This document shows, in pieces, positions 9,881 to 18,579 of a DNA stretch of 33,742 nt; position 1 is the first letter of the stretch, and every line of letters begins with the position of its first letter. Position numbers and translations under genes: made by a program. The stretch is taken from positions 1-33,742 of the forward strand of contig SKHQ01000025.1 of assembly GCA_007116915.1 (NCBI GenBank), in the 5' to 3' direction. A model generated the notes under the pieces. It did not search any database, was not told the DNA's origin, and saw nothing but the letters and a program-made list of their open reading frames with translations. This DNA comes from Candidatus Methanomethylophilaceae archaeon (GTDB lineage Archaea; Thermoplasmatota; Thermoplasmata; Methanomassiliicoccales; Methanomethylophilaceae).

Positions 9881-10636
9881 ATGAAAAGCGCCACAAGCTT
9901 CATCTCCGAGAGCCTGAAGGAGTTGGAGGAGAATTTCACGGCATATAGCGAACGTCTTCTGACAGTCCGAATGGATGATTTCAAGAGAGCTGTCATAGGC
10001 GAGGTCAACCAGGCGCTCAATGAGCATGGCAATCATCTTCTTTCCGCCGCCCCTCATAAAATGGAAGGGTTTGCATTCTGCATCACAAGGGACCAATGCC
10101 GTCAGCAGGTCGAGACGGTGATCGCCGAGTCATTGATGATATTCCAGAAGACGGGTCCGGAGGCCGCCAGCGTGAAACTGGACGAATTACGCGATAGTCT
10201 ATCGGATGGGTCCGTTAACTGCGCCAGCCGGGAATGTTCCGATTATCTGTTGAAGGTTTTGACCGAGGTCGAGTCAGCGTTCTCTATGGCATCACGCATA
10301 CAGTCGCGGATGTCGAAGCTAGCCACACCTAATGCGGAGACCGACCTCCTGTCGAACCCGTACACAATGCAAGCCATGGCCGCCCTCTCCAACCCTCACC
10401 GTGTGAGTCTGATGACCTTCATGCGCGATGGTGAGAAGGCATTCTCGGAGATGACCGACCACTCCGGACTCAAGGCGGGGCATCTACAGTTTCATCTCCG
10501 CAACCTCATGGAGCTCGGCCTGATGGACAAGACCAACAGGCGGGGCACGTACACCATAACCGCTGAGGGCATGGCCGCTTTGGACGCCATGCAGGAGTTC
10601 GGCAATCGCCTCAGCACGGCCCGGGGAGGGGAATGA
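9881..10636 (+). CDS. winged-helix (ArsR-like C-terminal) transcriptional regulator with uncharacterised N-terminal domain
   Basis: MKSATSFISESLKELEENF... start after an A+T-rich promoter; C-terminus NPHRVSLMTFMRDGEKAFSEMTDHSGLKAGHLQFHLRNLMELGLMDKTNRRGTYTITAEG; the longer ORF from 9209 is antisense to trmI. Confidence 0.72.
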   Translation: MKSATSFISESLKELEENFTAYSERLLTVRMDDFKRAVIGEVNQALNEHGNHLLSAAPHKMEGFAFCITRDQCRQQVETVIAESLMIFQKTGPEAASVKLDELRDSLSDGSVNCASRECSDYLLKVLTEVESAFSMASRIQSRMSKLATPNAETDLLSNPYTMQAMAALSNPHRVSLMTFMRDGEKAFSEMTDHSGLKAGHLQFHLRNLMELGLMDKTNRRGTYTITAEGMAALDAMQEFGNRLSTARGGE

Positions 10637-10637
10637 T

Positions 10638-11459
10638 ATGAAGGTCAACGGCACCTTAGGCATAATCGCCTGCCCCATACTCGAGGATGAGATAGTATAC
10701 TGCCGCGAGAAGGACGACCAGGTCGACAGCGTACTGCTGATACGGAACGACCACAGTTTCAGCTTCGAGCGCAAGATGCGTGACAGAGGATTGGACCTCC
10801 AACTCCTCGATGAGCAGGAATTCCTCCGCAACGGTGTGCAACTGCCCAAGGAGGGTTTCCATTGGGTGGTGTGGATGAAGGACCTCGGCCTGCACGAGGA
10901 GCCGAACGACCTTCGCAAGGAGATACTGGACTCCTTAGAAGGCGTGGATAACGTCTTTGATGGGATCCTGTTGTTCTACGGGCTGTGCGGCAACGCCCTC
11001 AAGGATATCCACGAATGGTCTTCGGAACGGATGAGGACTCCCGTGGACATCATATGTTCCCGCGACGGCAAGATCGTGGATGACTGCATAGCGGCCGCCA
11101 TCGGGGGACAGGACAACTACCTGCGCCTACTGCGCAAATACCCGGGGATACTCTATTTCACACCGGGATATGCCACCAACTGGGACCAGTTGCTGTTGCG
11201 TATGGAACTGTTCCGCGGGGTGGAGCAGGGGGATGACAGCATGGTGCGAATGGTCTTCGAGATGGCGGAGTACGACACGGTTATGAAGATACCGACCGGC
11301 CTGGGTGATGAGGGCGAGTTCGAGCGGTGCACCAGACAGTTCGCTGATCGTTTCGATTTCAACATCAAGACCCTCGACAAGGAGTGGTGCAACCTTGATG
11401 CGGTGGACTACAGCTACGCCATCGCCAAGGATCGTTTGGCCCAGGCCAAGAGAGGCTGA
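10638..11459 (+). CDS. DUF1638 family protein
   Basis: Pattern: IACPILEDEI, ILLFYGLCGNAL, DDCIAAAIGGQDNYLRLLRKYPGILYFTPGYATNW; G-rich SD-like sequence (gggaggggaatgat) before the ATG. Confidence 0.75.
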   Translation: MKVNGTLGIIACPILEDEIVYCREKDDQVDSVLLIRNDHSFSFERKMRDRGLDLQLLDEQEFLRNGVQLPKEGFHWVVWMKDLGLHEEPNDLRKEILDSLEGVDNVFDGILLFYGLCGNALKDIHEWSSERMRTPVDIICSRDGKIVDDCIAAAIGGQDNYLRLLRKYPGILYFTPGYATNWDQLLLRMELFRGVEQGDDSMVRMVFEMAEYDTVMKIPTGLGDEGEFERCTRQFADRFDFNIKTLDKEWCNLDAVDYSYAIAKDRLAQAKRG

Positions 11460-11494
11460 AAAAGAATTAATACGGGGATTCTATTGGAGCGGTT

Positions 11495-11710
11495 ATGGAA
11501 GAAAGCGCCTTCCCCTCTAGCTGGAAGAGGGCTATATGCACCCTCATGATCATCGCCGGCTTGGCCATCTACATCTATTGGGGAATAACCTACGGCGCCT
11601 GGAACATCCTTGCCCCGGAGTTCGTGGGCATCTACGGTCTGGTACTGGCTTTGACCGGTATCGGTGCCGCGGGACTGCTCCTTATGCGCTGGGAGAAGGA
11701 AGATTTCTGA
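11495..11710 (+). CDS. small membrane protein, two predicted TM helices
   Basis: 71 aa with hydrophobic segments (AICTLMIIAGLAIYIYWG, FVGIYGLVLALTGIGAAGLLLM). Confidence 0.55.
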   Translation: MEESAFPSSWKRAICTLMIIAGLAIYIYWGITYGAWNILAPEFVGIYGLVLALTGIGAAGLLLMRWEKEDF

Positions 11711-13117
11711 TCACATAGACCGGGCGGCGTGGCCCAGCTTCTCGCTCTCTGCTTCGCAGACGATGCATCTTCTCTTCTCGCTATCCTTGTCATAGGGCGT
11801 TCCCAGCAGGGTAAGCCCGAACTTCTCCTCGATGGTCTGTCCGCAGACCTCCTCACCACACCACCCGAAACGGAGGGTCTTGGCCGGAGGGTCGTCCAAT
11901 GATTCCACGTCGGCTACTGAGCCCAGGTGTTTCTCCCAGGCCTTGGCGTTCATGTCCTCGGAGATGGTTCTCAACATAGACGCCGTTCCTTTTTCCAAAT
12001 CGTCCAAGGAGATGGTGCCCTTCTCGCCGTTGTCACGACGGGCGTAGGTAACCACGCCTCCATCCATGTCCCTCATCCCCAGTTCCAGGCGTAGAGGCAC
12101 ACCGCGGATCTCCCAGTCGAAGAACTTGCTGCCCGGCCTCTCATCGCGGTCGTCCAGTTTTACCCTCAGTCCGCAGGACTTAAGGCGCTCACTGATTTCC
12201 TCGGCGGCCTTCTGGACCACTTCAGCCTTCCCTTTCATGGGTATGGGTACGATGACCACCTGCAAAGGTGCCACGTCTGGAGGTAGCACCAGGCCCTTGT
12301 CGTCACCGTGTACGCCGATGATTGCACCTACCAAACGCTCGCTCATTCCGAAAGTGGTCTGGTGGACGAACTCCCTTCCTCCGTCATCGGTCTCATAGCT
12401 GATCTCGTAGGGTTTGGAGAAGTTGGTCAGGTAGTGGTGGATGGAACCTATCTGCAGGCTCCTGCCGTTGGGCATGGAGGTGTCGATTCCCACCGTGTAG
12501 TGGGCTCCGGGGAACTTGTCCCATTCCGTCCTGCGTAGCAGGGAATAGGGCAGGCACAACTTCCGCATGATCCTCTCCAGTATGATGAAGTCCTCCTCCA
12601 CCTGCTTCTGAGCGTCATCCTCATCAACATGACAGGTGTGGGACTCGAAGAAATGTATCTCCCTGACTCTGATGAACGAACGTGTCTGTTTGGTCTCATA
12701 GCGGAAGGTGTTGACCAATTGGTAGACCTTGAGAGGCAGATCGCTGTGCGACCTCACCCACAGGGCGAACATCGGATACATCGCCGTCTCACTGGTCGGT
12801 CTCAGCACCAGGCGCACATCGAGCTCGTTATCGCCGGCGTGTGTGACCCAGTACACCTCGGAGTCAAAACCCTTGATGTGGTCCTTCTCCTTCTGGAACT
12901 CGGTCTCAGGGATGAGAAGGGGGAAGCAGACCTCGTCATGCCCGGTGCAGTCCAACTCCTGACGTATGTAGGAGTCTATCTGCCGCATGATCTTCCAGCC
13001 GTAGGCTGTCCAGACGTTCATCCCCTTGATGGGGTAGCGCTTGTCGGATAACTGGGCACGCTCGACGATGTCGTTGTACCAATCGGAGAAATTTTCCTCT
13101 TTCTGGATGAGAATCAC
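11711..13117 (-). CDS. proS: prolyl-tRNA synthetase (archaeal/eukaryal-like)
   Basis: ENFSDWYNDIVERAQLSDKRYPIKGMNVWTAYGWKIM, LRPTSETAMYPMFALWVRSHSDLPLKVYQLVNTFRYETKQTRSFIRVREI; GTG start. Confidence 0.96.
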   Translation of the reverse strand: MILIQKEENFSDWYNDIVERAQLSDKRYPIKGMNVWTAYGWKIMRQIDSYIRQELDCTGHDEVCFPLLIPETEFQKEKDHIKGFDSEVYWVTHAGDNELDVRLVLRPTSETAMYPMFALWVRSHSDLPLKVYQLVNTFRYETKQTRSFIRVREIHFFESHTCHVDEDDAQKQVEEDFIILERIMRKLCLPYSLLRRTEWDKFPGAHYTVGIDTSMPNGRSLQIGSIHHYLTNFSKPYEISYETDDGGREFVHQTTFGMSERLVGAIIGVHGDDKGLVLPPDVAPLQVVIVPIPMKGKAEVVQKAAEEISERLKSCGLRVKLDDRDERPGSKFFDWEIRGVPLRLELGMRDMDGGVVTYARRDNGEKGTISLDDLEKGTASMLRTISEDMNAKAWEKHLGSVADVESLDDPPAKTLRFGWCGEEVCGQTIEEKFGLTLLGTPYDKDSEKRRCIVCEAESEKLGHAARSM

Positions 13118-13978
13118 CTACCATCCTTCTCTGATGGCCTCGGCCACCAGTGGAGCCACGGAGATGTTGGACACCTCGTTCTCCAGGGTGTTGCAGCACA
13201 GCAGACTGTCTATGGTGCTGCCGGCAAGCCTCTCCAAGGCGCTCTTGGAGAAGACGCCGTGGGTACAGGCCACGCTGATGCTGGCCACTCCTTGGTTCGT
13301 CAACTGTTCACAGGCGGCGATTATGGTCCCGCCGGTGGCGATTATATCGTCCACGATGAGAACATGCTTACCGGCGCAGTCCAGTTTGGCGGGGGTTATG
13401 CGGACCTCGGTGCCGGAGAGACGGACCTTCTCCAGATGGTCAAAGGGGACGCCGATGAAACCGGATATCTCCTTGGCTCTCTGGGCGGCGCCTATGTCCG
13501 GTGCCAGCACCATATCGATGCCGCGGTCACGGAAATACTGGCCGATGGCCTTCGATGCCTTGATGTCCTTGGCGGGGCATTTGAACCAACGCAGCACATC
13601 CTCCTTGTGGATGTCAATCGTCAACACACGGTCGCAAAGGATCTCCAGCCTCTGCGCCATGACTTTGGCGCTCTCCGGCTCACCTGGTTTGAAAATGCGG
13701 TCCTGGCGAGCGTAACCGAAGTACGGTATGACGCAGGTTATGGACTTTGCTCCCAACCTCTTGGTGGCATCCTGCAACAGGAACATCTCGACCAGGTTCT
13801 CGTCTGGATAAGTGTTCTGGACGATTATAACGTGGTCATCCATGACGTCGTCGTCCACCCTAGTGTAACACTCCCCATCGGGGAAACGGGTGGTTGCGGC
13901 CTGTACGTATCTGCATTTTAGAATCATCGCCAATTCCTTGGCCATGTCCCTCGATGATGAGCCCCCGACGACTATCAT
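13118..13978 (-). CDS. prs: ribose-phosphate pyrophosphokinase
   Basis: RFPDGECYTRVDDDV, PYFGYARQDRIFKPGEP, LTIDIHKEDVLRWF, VLIVDDIIATGGTIIAA. Confidence 0.95.
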   Translation of the reverse strand: MIVVGGSSSRDMAKELAMILKCRYVQAATTRFPDGECYTRVDDDVMDDHVIIVQNTYPDENLVEMFLLQDATKRLGAKSITCVIPYFGYARQDRIFKPGEPESAKVMAQRLEILCDRVLTIDIHKEDVLRWFKCPAKDIKASKAIGQYFRDRGIDMVLAPDIGAAQRAKEISGFIGVPFDHLEKVRLSGTEVRITPAKLDCAGKHVLIVDDIIATGGTIIAACEQLTNQGVASISVACTHGVFSKSALERLAGSTIDSLLCCNTLENEVSNISVAPLVAEAIREGW

Positions 13979-14071
13979 GACCGGTTAATCTCCATATCCC
14001 ATTTAATAACTACTCGTTACGCCCGCCACCAATCGTTTGTTTTATTTACCCTCCTCCGACTTATACCGCTC

Positions 14072-14374
14072 ATGGCGACGGTCCGGGACAGCATCGACGA
14101 CCAGTTGTTGGAAAGGTATATCGATACCACCGCCAAGGCATTGGATAGGCTCAAGGTCGCAGCTCCGGAAAGATCCTTCGCCAAGGTTCTGGCGGATGAC
14201 TTCCTGCGCATGGCGGAGTCATACTACCGCGATGCCATCCACTTCCGGGATACAGGGGACAAGGTCAACGCCTTCGCCTCCGTAAACTATGCCCACGGAT
14301 GGCTGGACTGCGGAGCCCGCCTCGGTCTTTTCGATGTGGGCGGTGACGACCAGCTGTTCACCCTTTACGAGTGA
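14072..14374 (+). CDS. DUF357 family protein
   Basis: 100 aa; FLRMAESYYRDAIHFRDTGDKVNAFASVNYAHGWLDCGARLGLF matches the archaeal DUF357 pattern. Confidence 0.8.
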   Translation: MATVRDSIDDQLLERYIDTTAKALDRLKVAAPERSFAKVLADDFLRMAESYYRDAIHFRDTGDKVNAFASVNYAHGWLDCGARLGLFDVGGDDQLFTLYE

Positions 14375-15900
14375 CCCTTGAAGGAGACGCCCGCCTTTCT
14401 ACCGTTCCGGGACTTCTTCTCGATTACCAAGCCGCCCACCCAGAGAGGTTTCAACTTCATCGCCATTCCCGTGGCGCGATCCAACTTCTCCTTGTTGTCC
14501 GAATACACGGTCATGATGACCTCTCCCCTCTCCACCCGTTGATCGATCTTCTTGTGCAGGATTATGCCGCCGCCCTTGTATCGTGGCGCACCAGCAGTTC
14601 GTGCGATAGCCACCAGGCTCTTGTTGTCTATGGTGTTGACATAACCGTGGCGGCCGGCATATATGTCAAAGCTGTGTTTGCCGACGTTGATGTCGTCGGA
14701 GGACAGGTCGGGGTCGCCACCCTGCTCGCCGACGATCTCCCGGAACTTGACCAAAGCCCGCCCGGATTGCAGTATCTCCAGGGCCCGGGCGGTGCCGTTC
14801 TGCATCCCGCCCAACTCCAGTAGCATCCCCGCAATTCCGCTGGCCTTCTCGTGGACGTCCTTCAGACCCTGTTCACACTCCAATGCCCTTATGCATTCCC
14901 TGGCCTCCAAAGCGGGGCCTATGGCGGTGCCCAGAGGCTGTCGGCCGTCGGTAATGGCGCACTCCACTTCCATACCCAGTCGCCTACCTAAAGAGATGAA
15001 GGACTGGGCGAACTCTCTTGCATCATCGGGGTTGCCGATCTTGGTGCCCGGACCCATGGGTATGTCCATAACCAGGCGCTTGGCGCCCATGGCCATCTTC
15101 TTGCTCATTATCGACGCCATCATTATTGAGCGCGGGTCTATGCCCAGCGGGTACTGGGTCTCGATTATCAGTCTGTTGACCGGGGTGAGGTTCATGGCCC
15201 CTCCCCAGGCGAACACACCGCCGGTGCGTTGCGAGATATCCTTGATGCGCGACCCGCCCATCTCCACATCGCAGAAGACCTCCACGAAGTCAGCGGTACC
15301 GCAGGCGCTGCTTATGGCCCGCGATGAGGTCTTCGGGATCAAGAGTCCCGCCTCAGCGGCTATGGAGACAACGATAGGGGTGATCTTGTTACCGGGAACA
15401 CCGCCGATACTGTGGAAATCGAAGACCGGCCTTTCGAACTCCAGCACATCGCCGGTGCGGACCATTGCCAGGGTCAGGTCGTACACCTCCTCCTCGGTCA
15501 GACCGTTCACATGCAAGGCAGTGAGCCAGGCCGCGATCTCGCCTTTTGATATACGGCCCAACACTATCTCCTCAAGTACCGTGGCCATCTCCGGTGAGCT
15601 CAGCGGGACGCGGTCCATGGTCTTCTTGATGAGTTCCATGGAACGAGGGAGTGCCGGGGGTTTCAACTCCAGAATTTCACCGCCACTGAGGCCTTGCATA
15701 TCCATGACGCTGTTGGGAACAAGGACCTCCCCCGAGCTCAAGAGGCCGGAAGTCGAGCCGATACGGACCCTCATCTCCTTTGGGGACACGATACTGGCCA
15801 TTCCCGGTCCTGACATGTCCAGTTCCTTCAAGTCGGACTCATGTATCACCAGTCGGGGGCTGGAAGACTCCAGACCGTTACCCTTGACCTTCAGCTTCAT
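14365..15900 (-). CDS. deoA: AMP phosphorylase
   Basis: MKLKVKGNG start after GGAGGAAAG; thymidine-phosphorylase-like core VRTGDVLEF.RPVFDFHSIGGVPGNKITPIVVSIAAEAGLLIPKTSSRAISSACGTADFVEV. Confidence 0.93.
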   Translation of the reverse strand: MKLKVKGNGLESSSPRLVIHESDLKELDMSGPGMASIVSPKEMRVRIGSTSGLLSSGEVLVPNSVMDMQGLSGGEILELKPPALPRSMELIKKTMDRVPLSSPEMATVLEEIVLGRISKGEIAAWLTALHVNGLTEEEVYDLTLAMVRTGDVLEFERPVFDFHSIGGVPGNKITPIVVSIAAEAGLLIPKTSSRAISSACGTADFVEVFCDVEMGGSRIKDISQRTGGVFAWGGAMNLTPVNRLIIETQYPLGIDPRSIMMASIMSKKMAMGAKRLVMDIPMGPGTKIGNPDDAREFAQSFISLGRRLGMEVECAITDGRQPLGTAIGPALEARECIRALECEQGLKDVHEKASGIAGMLLELGGMQNGTARALEILQSGRALVKFREIVGEQGGDPDLSSDDINVGKHSFDIYAGRHGYVNTIDNKSLVAIARTAGAPRYKGGGIILHKKIDQRVERGEVIMTVYSDNKEKLDRATGMAMKLKPLWVGGLVIEKKSRNGRKAGVSFKGHS

Positions 15901-15959
15901 CTTTCCTCCGCGCTTGGTAATCAATGCTGTGATTCGATTTCTTATTGACGGTGTGTCCG

Positions 15960-16799
15960 CTAGTTAGTGAGTCTCGGCCCCAAAAGGTCAATGCCGCAGG
16001 TCCAGACATCTTTTCCGAGCACATCCTTGGCCGCAGCGATATCGCCGCGGAAGAAGAGGGAGTTCCCCAGCATGCACATGGATGCTCGGCCATATTGCTC
16101 CAGGGCATGCAAGGACTTCTCCACCGCACTGTCCAACAACCCCGTTCTCAGTGAGAATCGTTGCGATTGTGTGAACAGCGAGTCCCACCCCGGCTCTTTA
16201 AGGAAGGCGTCGATGCATTCCGCTCCCACACACTCTATCCTTGTTCTCGTAACGTCGTCGGAAAGTATCTCCGCCGTCATCATGGGCGGTCCAAGAACAG
16301 CCAGAAGCAGGTCGCCTTGCAGTGCCAATCTATCAACACTGCCGTACGGCGGCATTCCGGGCGATGTTCGCACCGAGACGCCCCCGGCCATTATCCCTGC
16401 AACATCCCCCATGCCTCCGCCTTCATCCAACTCGGCCACATGGGCGGCGCGGAACGCCGTCTCGGACGGCATTCCTCGTAAAGACGTGACAGCCAGGCAG
16501 GCGGCGACGGTGCCAGCCGCACTCATCGCGAAACCCTGGGAGACGGGAAGTTCGGTGTTGATACGAACCAGGACATCATCCACTCCCATGATGCGGAGTG
16601 CCGCGTTGGTCACATTGGCATCCTCCTCGATACCGTTCACGATTATCTCAAGGCGGTCATTGTCCTCAACATAAGCGTTCGCACCCAAGGCGAGGCAGAG
16701 GCCGATGCCTCTAGATCCTGACCGCAGAGGGTCATCCGACCTATGCGGTTGGAACACACAGGACACGTGGCCGGGGCAGAAGGCAGTGGCTCTCATCAC
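15960..16799 (-). CDS. pantoate kinase (GHMP kinase family)
   Basis: ATAFCPGHVSCVFQPH, SRGIGLCLALGANAYV, LPVSQGFAMSAAGTVAACLA, DEGGGMGDVAGIMAGGV; next to CoaBC. Confidence 0.85.
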   Translation of the reverse strand: MMRATAFCPGHVSCVFQPHRSDDPLRSGSRGIGLCLALGANAYVEDNDRLEIIVNGIEEDANVTNAALRIMGVDDVLVRINTELPVSQGFAMSAAGTVAACLAVTSLRGMPSETAFRAAHVAELDEGGGMGDVAGIMAGGVSVRTSPGMPPYGSVDRLALQGDLLLAVLGPPMMTAEILSDDVTRTRIECVGAECIDAFLKEPGWDSLFTQSQRFSLRTGLLDSAVEKSLHALEQYGRASMCMLGNSLFFRGDIAAAKDVLGKDVWTCGIDLLGPRLTN

Positions 16800-17989
16800 T
16801 GACCTGAAACGCTGTCGAGGATCCTCTCGGCGATATGGCGCTTACTGCCCTTTACCTCGGTCACGCCCTTCTCATCCACCAGGAGCACCCTCGACATGTC
16901 CTCGCCGGCGACCTTGACGTCATTGGCGACCACCAGGTCCAAACCATATTCTTTCAAGCGGGAACGCGACCTCTCTTCCAGTATGTCGTCTTCCACTCCG
17001 CTCTCGGCCTTGAATCCCACTACCGTCCTGCCCGCCCTCACCAGGGAAGGGAGCATCTTGGGCAGGCGGGAGAGTCTGAGTTCCAGCGTGGGCGCCGAAC
17101 TGTCAATCTTGCCGGGGCTGCGTTCCGGTGAATAATCAGGAAGGGCGGCCGGCACCAGGACGATGTCATGGTCCGCGGTCTCGACCATCTCCATCAGATC
17201 CTGCAGGGTATGGAATCTGCGCATCGGCATGTATCCAGGGACCTGAACGTCATGCGCCCCCATCCACATCTCCACATCAGCACCGCGGCGATGGGCGGTA
17301 ACGGCGATCTCCAGCGACATGATGCCACTGCTGCGGTTGCTGATGACTCTGATGTCATCGACGGGCTCCTCTCCCCTTCCGCCGATCACCAACACCTTCC
17401 TGCCTTTAAGGTCGTTTCGTCCCAGTATCCGCAGGGCGGCTGCCAGGACCTCCTCGCGGTCGGCGGCCTTGGCGCGGAGGTCCTCTATCCTAGGGCCCAC
17501 CAGGGTCACGCCCATCTCGCGTAGCAGGTCGATGTTCCTTTGCACCGCCGGATTACGGTACATGGAGTTGTGCATCGCCGGAGCCATGATCACCGGCGTT
17601 CCCGCGCCTATGGCCACAGTGGCCATGCTAGTCACCGCCGTATCATCGATTCCCAGAGCCACCTTGGATACGGTGTTGGCGCTCGCAGGGTATATCAACA
17701 GAAGGTCGGCGCCTCCTTCGGACTCACTGATGAGAGACACATGTTCGGCCTGACCGCCTAGTCCGCATATCGGCGTCACGCCGCTGGCGAACTCCATGGC
17801 CATCGGCGTGACCATGTCCATTGCGGAGGGGGTCATCACCGGTATCACCTTGGCACCGTGTCTTATCAGGTCACGGGTTAGTGCGAAGCACTCCACCGCA
17901 GCGATGCTGCCGCTTATCCCCAGTATCACCGTCTTGCCTCGCAGGGTGCTGCTCAGAGCACAGAATATCTCCTCGGAAGGATGCATCAT
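16796..17989 (-). CDS. coaBC: bifunctional phosphopantothenoylcysteine decarboxylase / phosphopantothenate-cysteine ligase
   Basis: KTVILGISGSIAAVECFALTRDLIRHGAKVIPVMT, APAMHNSMYRNPAVQRNIDLLREMGV, ISNRSSGIMSLEIA. Confidence 0.92.
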   Translation of the reverse strand: MMHPSEEIFCALSSTLRGKTVILGISGSIAAVECFALTRDLIRHGAKVIPVMTPSAMDMVTPMAMEFASGVTPICGLGGQAEHVSLISESEGGADLLLIYPASANTVSKVALGIDDTAVTSMATVAIGAGTPVIMAPAMHNSMYRNPAVQRNIDLLREMGVTLVGPRIEDLRAKAADREEVLAAALRILGRNDLKGRKVLVIGGRGEEPVDDIRVISNRSSGIMSLEIAVTAHRRGADVEMWMGAHDVQVPGYMPMRRFHTLQDLMEMVETADHDIVLVPAALPDYSPERSPGKIDSSAPTLELRLSRLPKMLPSLVRAGRTVVGFKAESGVEDDILEERSRSRLKEYGLDLVVANDVKVAGEDMSRVLLVDEKGVTEVKGSKRHIAERILDSVSGQ

Positions 17990-18579
17990 ATCAACTCCAA
18001 GAGGCCACGTATGTGTACGAAGGCCTCCTCCAATACCTCGCCCGGCCCCCGGGATGCGTCTATGACCCGGAAACCGTCCTCCTCCGCCAGTTTCAGATAT
18101 TGTTTTCTGACTTCGCGAAGGTATTCGGTCTTCTCGAATTTGCTGCTCTCACCACGGCTGTTCACCCGGTCCATGCCTCCGTCTGGGTCAATATCCAGAA
18201 GAAGCGTGAGGTCCGGTTTGATTATGACCTTCTCATTCATCTCCCGCAGCCATGGCCTGAACCCCTCTCCAAGGGAGGCGGTCTGATAGGCCAGTGTGGA
18301 GGCGTAGTATCGGTCGCATATCACCGTAATCCCTTTCTCAAGCCAGCCCTCGATGATGTGGGTATGGTGAGCGCGGTCGGCAACGAAAAGCAATGATTCT
18401 AAAAGGGGGTGACTCTCCTCCGCACCCGCTCGTCGCAAGGCATCGCCGACGTAACCCTCGGAAGGCTCGGCCGTAAGGACCGCCGCCGTCAAAGCGGACA
18501 AACGCTCGGTAAGCGCATGGGACAGGGTGCTCTTGCCGGCACCGTCTATCCCCTCCAAGACGATGAATCGTCCCCTCAT
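17986..18579 (-). CDS. tmk: thymidylate kinase
   Basis: FIVLEGIDGAGKSTLSHALTERL, VICDRYYASTLAYQTASLG, LTLLLDIDPDGGMDRVNSRGE. Confidence 0.93.
   Translation of the reverse strand: MRGRFIVLEGIDGAGKSTLSHALTERLSALTAAVLTAEPSEGYVGDALRRAGAEESHPLLESLLFVADRAHHTHIIEGWLEKGITVICDRYYASTLAYQTASLGEGFRPWLREMNEKVIIKPDLTLLLDIDPDGGMDRVNSRGESSKFEKTEYLREVRKQYLKLAEEDGFRVIDASRGPGEVLEEAFVHIRGLLELI

Noticed and set aside
14663-15967. 434-aa plus-strand ORF
   Set aside because: Fully antisense to AMP phosphorylase, whose motifs are unmistakable; low-complexity Ser/Pro/Ile-rich translation typical of a shadow ORF in G+C-rich coding DNA.
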